This document shows positions 49,292-57,859 of a stretch of 64,000 bases of DNA, piece after piece; the stretch's first letter is position 1; the number at the start of each line of letters is the position of its first letter. Origin of the DNA: an uncultured Lachnospiraceae bacterium (GTDB taxonomy: Bacteria > Bacillota > Clostridia > Lachnospirales > Lachnospiraceae); the NCBI GenBank assembly GCA_947176065.1, contig CAMWPB010000007.1, positions 1 through 64,000 on the forward strand, read 5' to 3'. A model generated the notes under the pieces. It saw only the letters and a program-made list of their open reading frames with translations, had not been told where the DNA came from and ran no database searches. The position numbers and the translations under genes are program-made.

Positions 49292-49747
49292 TCACTCTTC
49301 CTCCAATCGCAGGCGCAGCAGCTTTCTTCCCCTCTGCAGGCGCTTTTTCACCGCATTGACGGAAATTCCGAGTATTTCCGATACTTCCGCCGCTTTATAT
49401 CCTTCTATATAATGCAGGTACACCGCCGCCTTTACGGGAAGCGGCAGGCTGACCAGCTCCTCCAGCATCTGACTGTATTCTGGATTTTCATAGCTTGCGG
49501 TGACCTCCTCAAGCGCTGCCTGCGGATGCCGTATCTGAAACCGCCGCATATCACGGCAGCGATTCTGCGCCACCTTAATCAGCCATGCCTTTTCATGTTC
49601 CCCGTCCCGAAATTCCTTCCTGCATTCCAGATATTTGCAGATCGTATCCTGCACCGCATCCTGCGCGTCCGCCTCATTACCCAGCATAACTACGCAGATT
49701 CTGTAGAGCATGGGACTGTATTTTCTCACTGTTTCCTCTACTGTCAT
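49292..49747 (-). CDS. ECF RNA polymerase sigma factor
   Basis: A 151-aa sigma-70 family factor. Region 2 is YSPMLYRICVVMLGNEADAQDAVQDTICKYL with AWLIKVAQNRCRDMRR; region 4 is LPLPVKAAVYLHYIEGYKAAEVSEILGISVNAVKKRLQRGRKLLR. It is presumably restrained by the membrane protein encoded 54 bp downstream. A possible autoregulatory promoter, GCACCTTTT-12-CGTGTT, lies at 49801-49827. Confidence 0.93.
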   Translation of the reverse strand: MTVEETVRKYSPMLYRICVVMLGNEADAQDAVQDTICKYLECRKEFRDGEHEKAWLIKVAQNRCRDMRRFQIRHPQAALEEVTASYENPEYSQMLEELVSLPLPVKAAVYLHYIEGYKAAEVSEILGISVNAVKKRLQRGRKLLRLRLEEE

Positions 49748-49800
49748 ACATTTTTACCTTTCCCAACCCATGGACCGTTTTTTAGAAGTCTTCTACTTAT

Positions 49801-49827
49801 AACACGCCGCATCTCCCCAAAAGGTGC
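49801..49827 (-). promoter_or_regulatory. Candidate ECF-type autoregulatory promoter
   Basis: Minus strand GCACCTTTT (49819-49827), 12-bp spacer, CGTGTT (49801-49806) followed by ATAAG. This looks like ECF promoters in Clostridia (CCTTTT-type -35, CGT-type -10) and lies about 55 bp upstream of the sigma gene. Confidence 0.45.
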
Positions 49828-49839
49828 CGCAAACTTAAT

Positions 49840-49873
49840 AGAAGGGCAGAAAATTTTCATTTTCTGCCCTTCT
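49840..49873 (-). terminator. Hairpin terminator after the CarD-like gene
   Basis: AGAAGGGCAGAAAA and TTTTCTGCCCTTCT form a 14-bp stem with a six-base loop, about 17 bp past the stop codon. The T tract after it is weak (ATTAAGTTT). Confidence 0.6.
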
Positions 49874-49889
49874 GTGTTCTTTTATTCTT

Positions 49890-50405
49890 CTATATCGTAA
49901 CTTTCTGCTTGTCCACCTCTCTGGCAATATATGCCTCAACCTCATCCTTCGGAATGGAGAGCGCCAGCGACATCTCACTGTAGAGAAGCTCCTCAGCCTT
50001 ATGCAGATACTGCTCATCGGAGGAGAGAACCTTCTTACCCTCGTTAATACGGCTTCTCTTCCGCTGGTAAAGCGTCTTGATGATCTGCACCAAACTTCTG
50101 GAATCGTACGTGCGGATGGCCTCCTTATAAGTCTGCTCCCTGCGCTTCTCTTCCTGAATCCACACAGTATCAATCTCTGTGATGTGCGCGATCAGCTTCT
50201 CCGCCTCTTCCTTATTCATAATCCTGCGCATAACAATCTTATCGTTATCGACAGGCGTGTAGATTGTGCTGGCTTTCTCGAAAACCGGCTCCAGCACATA
50301 ATACTTTTTCTTCTGATCCGATCGGTCAATCGGATTCCCTGTAATGTCAATAACGCGACAGACCCCATGTCCGCCGCACATGATCAGTTCGCCCTTCTCA
50401 AACAT
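49890..50405 (-). CDS. CarD/TRCF-RID family transcription regulator
   Basis: A 171-aa protein. The N-terminal RNA-polymerase-interaction domain (FEKGELIMCGGHGVCRVIDI... KKYYVLEPVFE..STIYTPVDND) is followed by a helical DNA-binding region (LVQIIKTLYQRKRSRINEGKKVLSSDEQYLHKAEELLYSEMSLAL). CarD proteins bind the beta subunit and tune open-complex stability at housekeeping and rRNA promoters. The ATG at 50405 follows GGAGG, better than a TTG further upstream. Length is normal. Confidence 0.93.
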   Translation of the reverse strand: MFEKGELIMCGGHGVCRVIDITGNPIDRSDQKKKYYVLEPVFEKASTIYTPVDNDKIVMRRIMNKEEAEKLIAHITEIDTVWIQEEKRREQTYKEAIRTYDSRSLVQIIKTLYQRKRSRINEGKKVLSSDEQYLHKAEELLYSEMSLALSIPKDEVEAYIAREVDKQKVTI

Positions 50406-50503
50406 AGCACCCTCCAAATTTTCTGACCCTTGTCTGTTGACAGCTCCAATTGCAGCGACCCATCCATAATTTTGGTGTGCCAGCCCGCAATACCCCCACT
50501 TTC

Positions 50504-50532
50504 ATTGTAACACTTCAAGAACTTCCTCGTAA
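50504..50532 (-). promoter_or_regulatory. Weak candidate promoter for the CarD-like gene
   Basis: Minus strand TTACGA (50527-50532), 17-bp spacer, TACAAT (50504-50509), about 100 bp upstream of the start. The -35 is poor. Confidence 0.35.
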
Positions 50533-50698
50533 GTACTTTCGGAATGGAAAACCATTTTCGGCACATTTTATGGTATAAGCCGTCTCTTCAGTTGTGAAAA
50601 TTTGCTAATAAAAAGATGTCTGAAAAAGCGATTCCTGAAAAATACCCCTTACATAATATAGTTTCTTCTCCCAAAACATTGATGTTCCGTACGGAAAG

Positions 50699-51301
50699 TT
50701 AACGCGTCTTAAAATTATCGCAGATAAATCTCGTCTCCTCCATCGGGAAAATACGGATCATAATACCCTTCAACAGCTTCGCCGCCTCGAAGCGGGAAAG
50801 GATGATCACCATCTGGTCCCCGGGGAACGGAAGAATATCTATCGAGTCAATGTCTTCCTTCGAGTTAACTAACGTTGCCTTCGGCGGATTGATATCCACC
50901 GTTTTGCGGATCATCTCTGTAAGAGAGATAGCGGAAGAACCCATCATCTGGTTCATAACCTCAGACACGCAGGACAGATGCATTTCGTTCAGCTCACCGG
51001 GAGCCGCGGTTCCCGGTCCGCCCATCATCAGATCCATGACCACCTTCACATCGTTTTCCTTAAACATCAAAAGGTTATTGCCGTGAAAATCATCCTTGTA
51101 ATCGATCTGAACCGTCACGCTTCCCATACCAAACGCCATCAGGATATTCTTAATATCCGCGCTGTTAACAACCTTCACTGAAGGCGGACTGACCGTAATA
51201 ACCTGTCTTGTCAATGTATTAAGTGAAGTTGCGGAGTGAGACATGCAAATATGCGCTACCTCCGCCATTTTATCCTGATCTAATGGTGCTAGTTGTGCCA
51301 T
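50699..51301 (-). CDS. CheC/FliY-like chemotaxis phosphatase
   Basis: A 200-aa cytoplasmic protein related to the CheC/CheX/FliY phosphatases that remove phosphate from CheY-P. The second CheC helix motif is intact: ELNEMHLSCVSEVMNQMMGSSA (E-x-x-N near residue 114). The matching N-terminal position reads MAEVAHICMSHSATSL, where the Asn is replaced, so only one active site appears complete. No C-terminal SpoA domain, unlike FliY. It stands alone, away from the flagellin cluster. Confidence 0.8.
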   Translation of the reverse strand: MAQLAPLDQDKMAEVAHICMSHSATSLNTLTRQVITVSPPSVKVVNSADIKNILMAFGMGSVTVQIDYKDDFHGNNLLMFKENDVKVVMDLMMGGPGTAAPGELNEMHLSCVSEVMNQMMGSSAISLTEMIRKTVDINPPKATLVNSKEDIDSIDILPFPGDQMVIILSRFEAAKLLKGIMIRIFPMEETRFICDNFKTR

Positions 51302-51362
51302 ACGTCTGTTACATCCTTCTCAATAAATAATCACGCTATCCCGATGCTAGTTCTTCCACTAT

Positions 51363-51392
51363 ACTATACCTCATCTTTAACCCTTCGCGCAA
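51363..51392 (-). promoter_or_regulatory. Candidate promoter for the CheC-like gene
   Basis: Minus strand TTGCGC (51387-51392), 18-bp spacer, TATAGT (51363-51368), with a second overlapping TATAGT five bases on. No sigma-28 consensus is visible. Confidence 0.4.
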
Positions 51393-51432
51393 CCTCTTAT
51401 TGGAAAAATATAAGGAAAAATTATATCTTCTT

Positions 51433-54063
51433 TTATTCGGCTTCCCTGAGTCTCTCCACCACCGACCGTTTTGCCACATAATGATAAGACAGTAACGGAA
51501 TGATCGCTCCGATCGCCAAAAAAGCAGGCGCCACAAGAAGGATCGGCGTTACGGTGAAACGGTAGCTGAAAAACCAGAACATTCCTTCCAGAACACTGCT
51601 GGCCAGCGGCCCCATGACGATAGTCAGGATCAGAGTGATCACAACAGAGCTTCCCGCAAATACCATGCCCTCCGTAATCAGCATCTGATTGAGCTGTTTC
51701 CCGGTCATACCCACGGACTGCAGCACCGCAAACTCCCGCTTTCTCGCCATAATACCCGTGAGAATTGCGTTCAGGAAATTTAAGATACCCACCAGACCGA
51801 CGATCAGCGCCGCGCCGCTGCCCACCATCATGAACATACTGCGGAAACCGTAAAACTCTTCCTCTTCCTTTTTTCTGCTCTCATAATCATACATGGAGTC
51901 GTCGCCGCCTGCAAAATTCTGCATCCACTGTTCCACCTGTTCTACCTTATCATCCTCGCAGTCAAAGGCATAATAGAGCACATCCGACGTACCTGAATCC
52001 CGTATAAAGGTTTCCGCACCCATCACAAACTCATCCGCGCCGTAATAACGGTAGGAAATCTTACCCGGCACCTCCACAAGCGCCGCCACCTCGTATACCT
52101 TATCCTCATACACCTTGGCCCTCGTCCGGTACGGCTTTTCTTCAAGATCCTCATTCTCCCCGTAAACCTCCCCGGTCTCCGGGTTATAATACTCGTATTC
52201 TTCCACATAGCGGATGGTAATCCGGTCTCCCAGCTTCGCCCAATGGGAATCCTCATGGATATTGCCGTAATCGTCTGCTAAATAGACTGCCGCCACATAG
52301 TTGCCACCATCTTTCAATTTACTGAGGTCGCCTTCCAGAAGATTCAGCTTATCCAGAACAAAATCCTCCATACCGTAGAGCTGCACACGATCGGCACACA
52401 AATTGCCCACTTTTTCCGTCATCTCCACATATTGCGCTACCTGCTCCGGACTGCCCCATTGCCCATATAATTTCCGCATCCACTCCTCGGGGACAAACTC
52501 CTCCGCCTCAAAGGATTTCTTATAAGTCCTGCCGCCTTTTACACCATCCATAGCCTCGATCTGGGAGATCGTCTCTTCCGGGAAAGGCGTCGGATCAAAA
52601 TTGCTCGTCTGAAAGTAACCGGCGTCCGCTATGATAAAATCCGCCACCACCCGATTCAGATACTTATCCATATCAAAGCCGTTTGTCAGGATAAAGGTGA
52701 TATTTAACACCACCACCGCAAAGGACATGGAGATCACTGTAATCACGGTCTTGCTTTTGTTTCTTCCCAGATTCGCCATCGCCATGCGGAAGATGGATGC
52801 GCCCTTCTCTCCTTTTCTGCTCTTCTTTTTCGTCCCGGCGCCTTCCGTGTAGCGCACCGCCTCCACAGGAGAAATCTTTGCCGCCATCCTGCGGGGTTTC
52901 CTGCAGGAAAGCCATACTGTCACCAGTGAAAACGCCGCCGCTCCCAAAAAGATGACGGGACTGACCGAATAAGTCAACTCAACGCCGTTTAGCTCCGACA
53001 CTACAATTCCTGTCATAAGAACCCCCATACCGTAGCCGAGAACCAGACCGATCGGAATCCCAATCACCGAGAGTAAAAACGCCTGATGGGAGATAATCCG
53101 CTTAATCTGCCGCCCCGTAGTGCCAATGGTCTTTAACAGCCCGTAAAATCGCACGTCATTGGAAACGGATATCTGAAAAATATTATAAATAATCAGATAG
53201 CCTGTAAAAATAATGAGAAGCATCACCGCAATCAGCGCCAATATCGTACCCAAATCGATGCTGTCCTCAAACTGTGCGGATACATAACCCCAATTGACGC
53301 CAGTCCGAATATAGTTATCGCCCTGATCCATGCCCTCCGACTGGTAACCGTGCCGCTCCAGAATGGTGTTCAGGTTTTCTTCGATATGGGAGGCGTTTTT
53401 AAACATCACGTCCAGGTTCCAGAACCCGGTCATACCGTCGTTTCCCTGGGTATCCAGTTTATCAAAAATCTCCTGCGTCCGGCTTTTCGGGATCAGCACA
53501 TGGTTCGCCACGGTGATCTCGTCATAATCCCAATAGCCGCACAGGGTAAAGGTCTCCGTGGTCTCTTCCCCGTCCACCAGAAAGGTAATGGTAAACTCGT
53601 TGCCGATCACAGGCTCCACGCCAAGCAAAGATAATACCCGCAGGTCAGTTGCCGCCTCGTTTGTTCCTTCCTCAGGATAGCGCCCCTCTATCGGCTCCAG
53701 GAACATCCACTTTGCCTCGTTTTCATCGCAGTAGCTGACTTCCACATGGCTCTTCTGAAACGGTTCTTTTTCCGGCATACCGCAGAATATTCTTGTGCCG
53801 TATTCTTTGATCAGCGGATCATCTTTCAATTCCTCCAACTGTTCCTCCGTCAGATACTTAAAACCGCCATGCTGATAGCCGCCCACCTGCCGGAAGTTGG
53901 ACTGCTCGAACCCGTACTTGATGGACATAACTACCGTAAATATGACTGTAAACAATATCGTGGTCAAAGCAATTGCCGCTATCGTAATGATATTTCTGAT
54001 CTTCGCCGCCCTGAAACTGGCTACGCTGAGACGGCGGATGATTTTTCTGTTGGAAACATTCAT
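51433..54063 (-). CDS. FtsX-family ABC transporter permease
   Basis: An 876-aa permease with an N-terminal helix (TIAAIALTTILFTVIFTVVMSI), a large outside domain, three helices around 270-390, then a second half repeating this pattern with the last three helices at about 750-860. The two FtsX cores are visible near DVRFYGLLKTIGTTGRQIKRII and KREFAVLQSVGMTGKQLNQML. It works with the LolD/MacB-like ATPase encoded upstream, as a peptide-resistance or mechanotransmission-type ABC system. In Bce-like modules such permeases are larger than usual transporters and also act in sensing; this one has two big outside domains instead of one. Confidence 0.9.
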   Translation of the reverse strand: MNVSNRKIIRRLSVASFRAAKIRNIITIAAIALTTILFTVIFTVVMSIKYGFEQSNFRQVGGYQHGGFKYLTEEQLEELKDDPLIKEYGTRIFCGMPEKEPFQKSHVEVSYCDENEAKWMFLEPIEGRYPEEGTNEAATDLRVLSLLGVEPVIGNEFTITFLVDGEETTETFTLCGYWDYDEITVANHVLIPKSRTQEIFDKLDTQGNDGMTGFWNLDVMFKNASHIEENLNTILERHGYQSEGMDQGDNYIRTGVNWGYVSAQFEDSIDLGTILALIAVMLLIIFTGYLIIYNIFQISVSNDVRFYGLLKTIGTTGRQIKRIISHQAFLLSVIGIPIGLVLGYGMGVLMTGIVVSELNGVELTYSVSPVIFLGAAAFSLVTVWLSCRKPRRMAAKISPVEAVRYTEGAGTKKKSRKGEKGASIFRMAMANLGRNKSKTVITVISMSFAVVVLNITFILTNGFDMDKYLNRVVADFIIADAGYFQTSNFDPTPFPEETISQIEAMDGVKGGRTYKKSFEAEEFVPEEWMRKLYGQWGSPEQVAQYVEMTEKVGNLCADRVQLYGMEDFVLDKLNLLEGDLSKLKDGGNYVAAVYLADDYGNIHEDSHWAKLGDRITIRYVEEYEYYNPETGEVYGENEDLEEKPYRTRAKVYEDKVYEVAALVEVPGKISYRYYGADEFVMGAETFIRDSGTSDVLYYAFDCEDDKVEQVEQWMQNFAGGDDSMYDYESRKKEEEEFYGFRSMFMMVGSGAALIVGLVGILNFLNAILTGIMARKREFAVLQSVGMTGKQLNQMLITEGMVFAGSSVVITLILTIVMGPLASSVLEGMFWFFSYRFTVTPILLVAPAFLAIGAIIPLLSYHYVAKRSVVERLREAE

Positions 54064-54090
54064 ATTTTTACTCTCCTCTCTGTGCTCCAG

Positions 54091-54189
54091 CGCGGAGAAT
54101 GCCTGTTCTTTGGCATTCTCTGGCGTAAGATATAGTACTTCTTGGCGTCCCGTCCCATGGCGGGACGTCTTTAGAAGTACTTCTTACGC
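54091..54189 (-). repeat. Intercistronic palindromic element after the ATPase gene
   Basis: The minus strand begins at the ATPase stop codon itself (GCGTAAG) and ends with the inverted copy CTTACGC (54123-54129). AGTACTTCT/AGAAGTACT arms and a central GTCCCGCCATGGGACGGGAC hairpin lie between. A further hairpin, GAGAATGCC/GGCATTCTC, at 54095-54120 is shared with 16451-16476. It fills the space between ATPase and permease genes of one operon. Confidence 0.65.
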
Positions 54190-54846
54190 TATCTTCCCGT
54201 CCTCAATCCGAATTACCCGATCCGCCATCTGCGCGATCTCCTCGTTGTGCGTAATCATTACAATGGTCTGCGAGAACTTCTGTCCCGTCACCTTCAACAA
54301 ACTCAACACATCCTGACTCGTTTTGGAATCCAGATTTCCCGTGGGTTCGTCCGCCAGAATGATGGCCGGCTTCGAGGCAAGTGCACGGGCAATGGCCACC
54401 CTCTGCTGCTGTCCGCCGGAAAGATTATTGGGTAAATTGTTAAGCTTCGAGGCAAGCCCCAATGTATCAATGATCTCCCTGATGTATTTCTGATCGGGAC
54501 TGCCTCCGTCAAGCTGCACCGGGAGAAGAATATTTTCGTACACATTCAGCACCGGCACCAGATTGTAATTCTGGAAGACAAAACCGATCTTTCTGCGGCG
54601 GAAAATGGTCAGCTCCTCGTCCTTCAACGTAAAAATTTCCTTGCCGTCCACTGTGACACCGCCCGATGTGGGCCGGTCCAGGCCGCCCAGCATGTGAAGG
54701 AGCGTGCTTTTCCCGCTGCCGGACGTACCTACCACGGCCACAAACTCCCCTTTTTCCACCTGAACATTCACCCCGTCCAGCGCGTGCACCTCACTTTCTC
54801 CCGAACCGTATATCTTTTTTAAATCCTTTGTCGACAAAATCGTCAT
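54184..54846 (-). CDS. ABC transporter ATPase (MacB/LolD/BceA type)
   Basis: A 220-aa ATPase with Walker [18 protein letters not shown]-loop [18 protein letters not shown], signature [15 protein letters not shown], Walker [15 protein letters not shown] and H-loop MITHNEEIA. It energises the FtsX-type permease encoded 120 bp downstream. Upstream of it lies a Bce-type operator-like site and the sensor kinase gene, so the pair is probably induced by the two-component system. Confidence 0.95.
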   Translation of the reverse strand: MTILSTKDLKKIYGSGESEVHALDGVNVQVEKGEFVAVVGTSGSGKSTLLHMLGGLDRPTSGGVTVDGKEIFTLKDEELTIFRRRKIGFVFQNYNLVPVLNVYENILLPVQLDGGSPDQKYIREIIDTLGLASKLNNLPNNLSGGQQQRVAIARALASKPAIILADEPTGNLDSKTSQDVLSLLKVTGQKFSQTIVMITHNEEIAQMADRVIRIEDGKIA

Positions 54847-54994
54847 ACTTATTTTCCTCCCGTTTTTCTTTTATTTTCTTTTGCACCTATTAAAAAATCT
54901 GCACCGCGAAGTCTTCCGCACATCGGCATCGTCCTTCACAGTACAGATTATCTCATAGCATTCTTTCCACATTCTTTCCGGGATCAAATAAAAT

Positions 54995-55010
54995 CTGACA
55001 GTTTTGTAAG
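54995..55010 (-). promoter_or_regulatory. Candidate BceR-type operator
   Basis: Minus strand CTTACAAAACTGTCAG fits TNACA-N4-TGTAA, the site described for BceR-like response regulators, with one mismatch (TGTCA). It lies about 150 bp upstream of the ABC ATPase gene, just past the kinase stop codon. Confidence 0.55.
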
Positions 55011-55013
55011 AAT

Positions 55014-55937
55014 TCAGTCTGCGGGAAGATACAGGGAAAATACCGTACCTTTCCCAACCTCAGAGACCAGTTTTATATACCCCGACTCCTGCCTTACAAT
55101 CTCCCGCGCCAGATAAAGGCCAATCCCCACGCCCTGTTCGTCGGAAACCGACATCGAGCGGTAAAAACGCCCGAAAATTTTGGCATACTCCTCCTCCGCA
55201 ATGCCGATTCCGGTGTCCTCCACCTCAATGCAGACAAAAAGCTCATATGGCTTCACACGTACCGTAACACCGCCCGTCTGCGTGTATTTGACGGCGTTGT
55301 CAATCAGATTGCCCAGCGCCTCCAGCGTCCATTTCGGGTCAAAGCGGGCAGTCACTTCCCCGGCCTCCTCCGAAAGCACGTGCAGATACAGCCCTTTTTC
55401 CTGTGCCTGCGCCGTATACTGTTTTTCCGCCTCCTTTAAGAGCAGCGACACCTGATTTCTGCGCGGATGCAGCACAAGGATTCCTGTTTCCAGCCGGGAG
55501 AGCTTGACCAGCGACTGGATCAGAAAATCCAGCTTTTTCACCTGACTCTCCAGCAGCGCAGCCGTCCCGCTGTTTCCCGCGCCCTCTTCTTCCTTTAACA
55601 GCTCTGTATAAAGCAAAAGATTTGCGATCGGTGTTTTCGTCTGATGGGAGATATCCGCGATCAACGTCTTTGTCTTTTCCTGCTCCGCCGCCGTATTCGC
55701 CCTCTGCGTCTCCGATGCCGCCAGATACTCCGCCAGCCTGTTCTCCACTGACGCGGACAGGGATTCGTCGAAAATGTCCGCCCGGAAGGTACCGTCTATG
55801 GCGGACTGTATCATATCGTTCATGCGCCGCAGACTCCGCCTTCTGAAATAGAAATCCAAAAGCGTGATCACAACTGCCAGAAGCAGACAGAATATGCTTG
55901 CCGATAAAATGATAACCGATACTTTATCTAATATCAT
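55014..55937 (-). CDS. Sensor histidine kinase
   Basis: A 307-aa HisKA/HATPase kinase with a single N-terminal helix (VIILSASIFCLLLAVVITLLDFYF, about 7-30) and no outside domain. His98 lies in LIADISHQTKTPIANLLLYTELL; the N box is EALGNLIDNAVKYT and the G boxes are VEDTGIGIAEEEYAKIFGRFYR and GVGIGLYLAREIV. Lacking its own sensor, it probably reads the ABC permease, as in Bce-type flux sensing. Its ATG overlaps the stop codon of an inserted nuclease gene (ATGA); its partner regulator is one gene further upstream at 57028. Confidence 0.93.
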   Translation of the reverse strand: MILDKVSVIILSASIFCLLLAVVITLLDFYFRRRSLRRMNDMIQSAIDGTFRADIFDESLSASVENRLAEYLAASETQRANTAAEQEKTKTLIADISHQTKTPIANLLLYTELLKEEEGAGNSGTAALLESQVKKLDFLIQSLVKLSRLETGILVLHPRRNQVSLLLKEAEKQYTAQAQEKGLYLHVLSEEAGEVTARFDPKWTLEALGNLIDNAVKYTQTGGVTVRVKPYELFVCIEVEDTGIGIAEEEYAKIFGRFYRSMSVSDEQGVGIGLYLAREIVRQESGYIKLVSEVGKGTVFSLYLPAD

Positions 55938-57019
55938 TGCTGCCTCTCTTGCTGTTGTAAGTAAAACAGTACCTTTTGCGCTTCAATCTCATTCCGCAGT
56001 TCCTCTTCTGTCGGTAAATACAATTTATATTTTGATGCAAAAAGCTGTTCATTTCCATGTAATACGGAATATCTTGCTATATCCTCATCTGTTTCTGTAC
56101 ATAGCACAATCCCCAGTGTTGGATTATCATCCGCATTCTTTTTCAATTCATCATACATTCGGATATACATATCCATCTGACCAACATCCTGATGCGTAAT
56201 CTTATCCGTTTTCAAATCAATTAATACAAAGCATTTTAAAATGTAATTATAAAATACAAGATCAATGAAATAGTCTTCTTTCTCCGTCTTGATATGCTGC
56301 TGACGCGCAACAAATGCATATCCTTTTCCAAGCTCCATCAAAAATTTTTGAATGTTGGAAATAATACTTGTCTCCAGCTCAGTTTCAGTCAAATCTATGT
56401 TTGATGACAAACCCAAAAATTCCGCTATAACAGGATTTTTTATATATTCCAGCTTATCGCTTTGAAAAGTGGAAGTTTTTTCTTTCATTTCCTGCTCCAC
56501 TAATTCCTTATTTTGAGATTGCAGGATGCGATAATAATATTGTGTATTTATATTCCGCTGCAGGGTACGGACACTCCAAGTCTGTTCATATGCTTCTTTC
56601 TCATACCAGTTACGCACAGCAAAGTCTTTAACTTGTAATAAAGCTCGATAATGCGACCAGCTTAGACGAATATGTGATTGTCGACGCGCTGTGTCGATAA
56701 TTTCAGGAAATGCCTTATAGAACCGTAAATAATGATAAAGGTTGCTACGATCGTAGCCTTTTCCATATTTTATAGTCAATTCTTTTGAAAGCATTTGAAT
56801 GATATTCGTACCATACTCTGCCCGATCTGACCCATTCATCCCTTCCTCGGCAATTCGATATCCAATCAGCCAGTTTCTCTGCACCAAAATGTCATCCACC
56901 GCATGATAGGCTTGACGTTGGGACGTTTCTATAATATTTTGTACATCATTCAAAATATTTTCTGATTTTTGGTAAGTGCCCATAATATCATTGTTTTCAT
57001 TTTTTATCAATTCATTCAT
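55934..57019 (-). CDS. YhcG/DUF1016-family PDDEXK nuclease, copy 1
   Basis: A 361-aa protein. The N-terminal winged-helix-like DUF1016_N region is present (VDDILVQRNWLIGYRIAEEGMNG, YGKGYDRSNLYHYLRFYKAFPEI, LSWSHYRALLQVKD). The C-terminal PDDEXK domain has EKEDYFIDLVFYNYILKCFVLIDLKT, giving the D...xxK core, then QMDMYIRMYDE and NPTLGIVLC. YhcG proteins are linked to mobile elements and DNA recombination or repair. The gene is placed exactly between the response regulator and its kinase, overlapping both stop/start junctions, and is clearly more A/T rich than both. The ATG at 57019 follows GGGAG. Confidence 0.88.
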   Translation of the reverse strand: MNELIKNENNDIMGTYQKSENILNDVQNIIETSQRQAYHAVDDILVQRNWLIGYRIAEEGMNGSDRAEYGTNIIQMLSKELTIKYGKGYDRSNLYHYLRFYKAFPEIIDTARRQSHIRLSWSHYRALLQVKDFAVRNWYEKEAYEQTWSVRTLQRNINTQYYYRILQSQNKELVEQEMKEKTSTFQSDKLEYIKNPVIAEFLGLSSNIDLTETELETSIISNIQKFLMELGKGYAFVARQQHIKTEKEDYFIDLVFYNYILKCFVLIDLKTDKITHQDVGQMDMYIRMYDELKKNADDNPTLGIVLCTETDEDIARYSVLHGNEQLFASKYKLYLPTEEELRNEIEAQKVLFYLQQQERQQ

Positions 57020-57027
57020 AATAATAT

Positions 57028-57819
57028 TCACTCCCACCGATACCCGATGCCATACACCGTCTTAATCCGTTCCTGCGCGCCCAGCTTGTCCCGCAGACGT
57101 TTCACCGCCACAGACAATGTGTTTTCATCCACAAAAACCGCATCCACGAACCACGTATAATCAAGGAGCTGCTCCCTCGTCAGCGTTGCCCGCTTATTTT
57201 CCACCAGCATCCGCAAAAGCCTCTGCTCTATCTTGGAAAGCTCCACCTGTTCTTCGCCGCGAAAGAAAAGCATCCTGGCAAAGTGAAACCGGTAGACACC
57301 ATCCACAATCCATCCCTCTTCCACACACTCCTGTACGCCGCCTGCCGCAGCACCGCCATCTGCCACGCTTCCCGCCGTCAGCTTCCCTGCCGCCATAACA
57401 TTTGCCGTATCGCCACCCGCCGGTTCCCTCTGCGCTGCCACCCGTCTAAGCTGGGTTTCCACCCGCGCCCGCAGCACCGCCAAGCTGAAAGGCTTCGTGA
57501 TGTAATCGTCTGCGCCAAGCTCCAGCCCAGCCACAATATCCGTCTCCATATCGTTTGCCGTCAGCATTACGACACTTACGTCATATTCTGTCTTTATTTT
57601 TTGCAGAAAATCGAACCCGTTTCCGTCCGGCAGATTCACATCCAGCACCACGAGATCAAAAACGGTTCCACCGAGCAGCAGATCCGCCTCCCGCAGCGTA
57701 TGACACCCCACCGTTTCCGTGCTGTCGTTTTGCAGGGCGCGGCACAGGCCGCCAGCCAGCGGGCGGTCGTCCTCGACGATCAGGATATGAAATTTCCCCA
57801 TGGAACTCAATTCTGCCAT
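57028..57819 (-). CDS. OmpR-family response regulator with extended linker
   Basis: A 263-aa regulator. The receiver (HILIVEDDRPLAGGL, Asp60 in LVVLDVNLPDG, Lys in DDYITKPFSL) and a C-terminal winged helix (LSKIEQRLLRMLVENKRATLTREQLL... VDENTLSVAVKRLRDKL) are joined by an unusually long Ala/Gly-rich linker of about 40 extra residues (near 128-170). Usual members have about 225 residues. GGAGG precedes the start. It presumably acts with the kinase at 55014 and controls the ABC genes via the site at 54995-55010. Nuclease genes lie on both sides. Confidence 0.93.
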   Translation of the reverse strand: MAELSSMGKFHILIVEDDRPLAGGLCRALQNDSTETVGCHTLREADLLLGGTVFDLVVLDVNLPDGNGFDFLQKIKTEYDVSVVMLTANDMETDIVAGLELGADDYITKPFSLAVLRARVETQLRRVAAQREPAGGDTANVMAAGKLTAGSVADGGAAAGGVQECVEEGWIVDGVYRFHFARMLFFRGEEQVELSKIEQRLLRMLVENKRATLTREQLLDYTWFVDAVFVDENTLSVAVKRLRDKLGAQERIKTVYGIGYRWE

Positions 57820-57859
57820 TTTACCTCCACCAAACAGGATTAAAAGCTTAGTTTCACAG

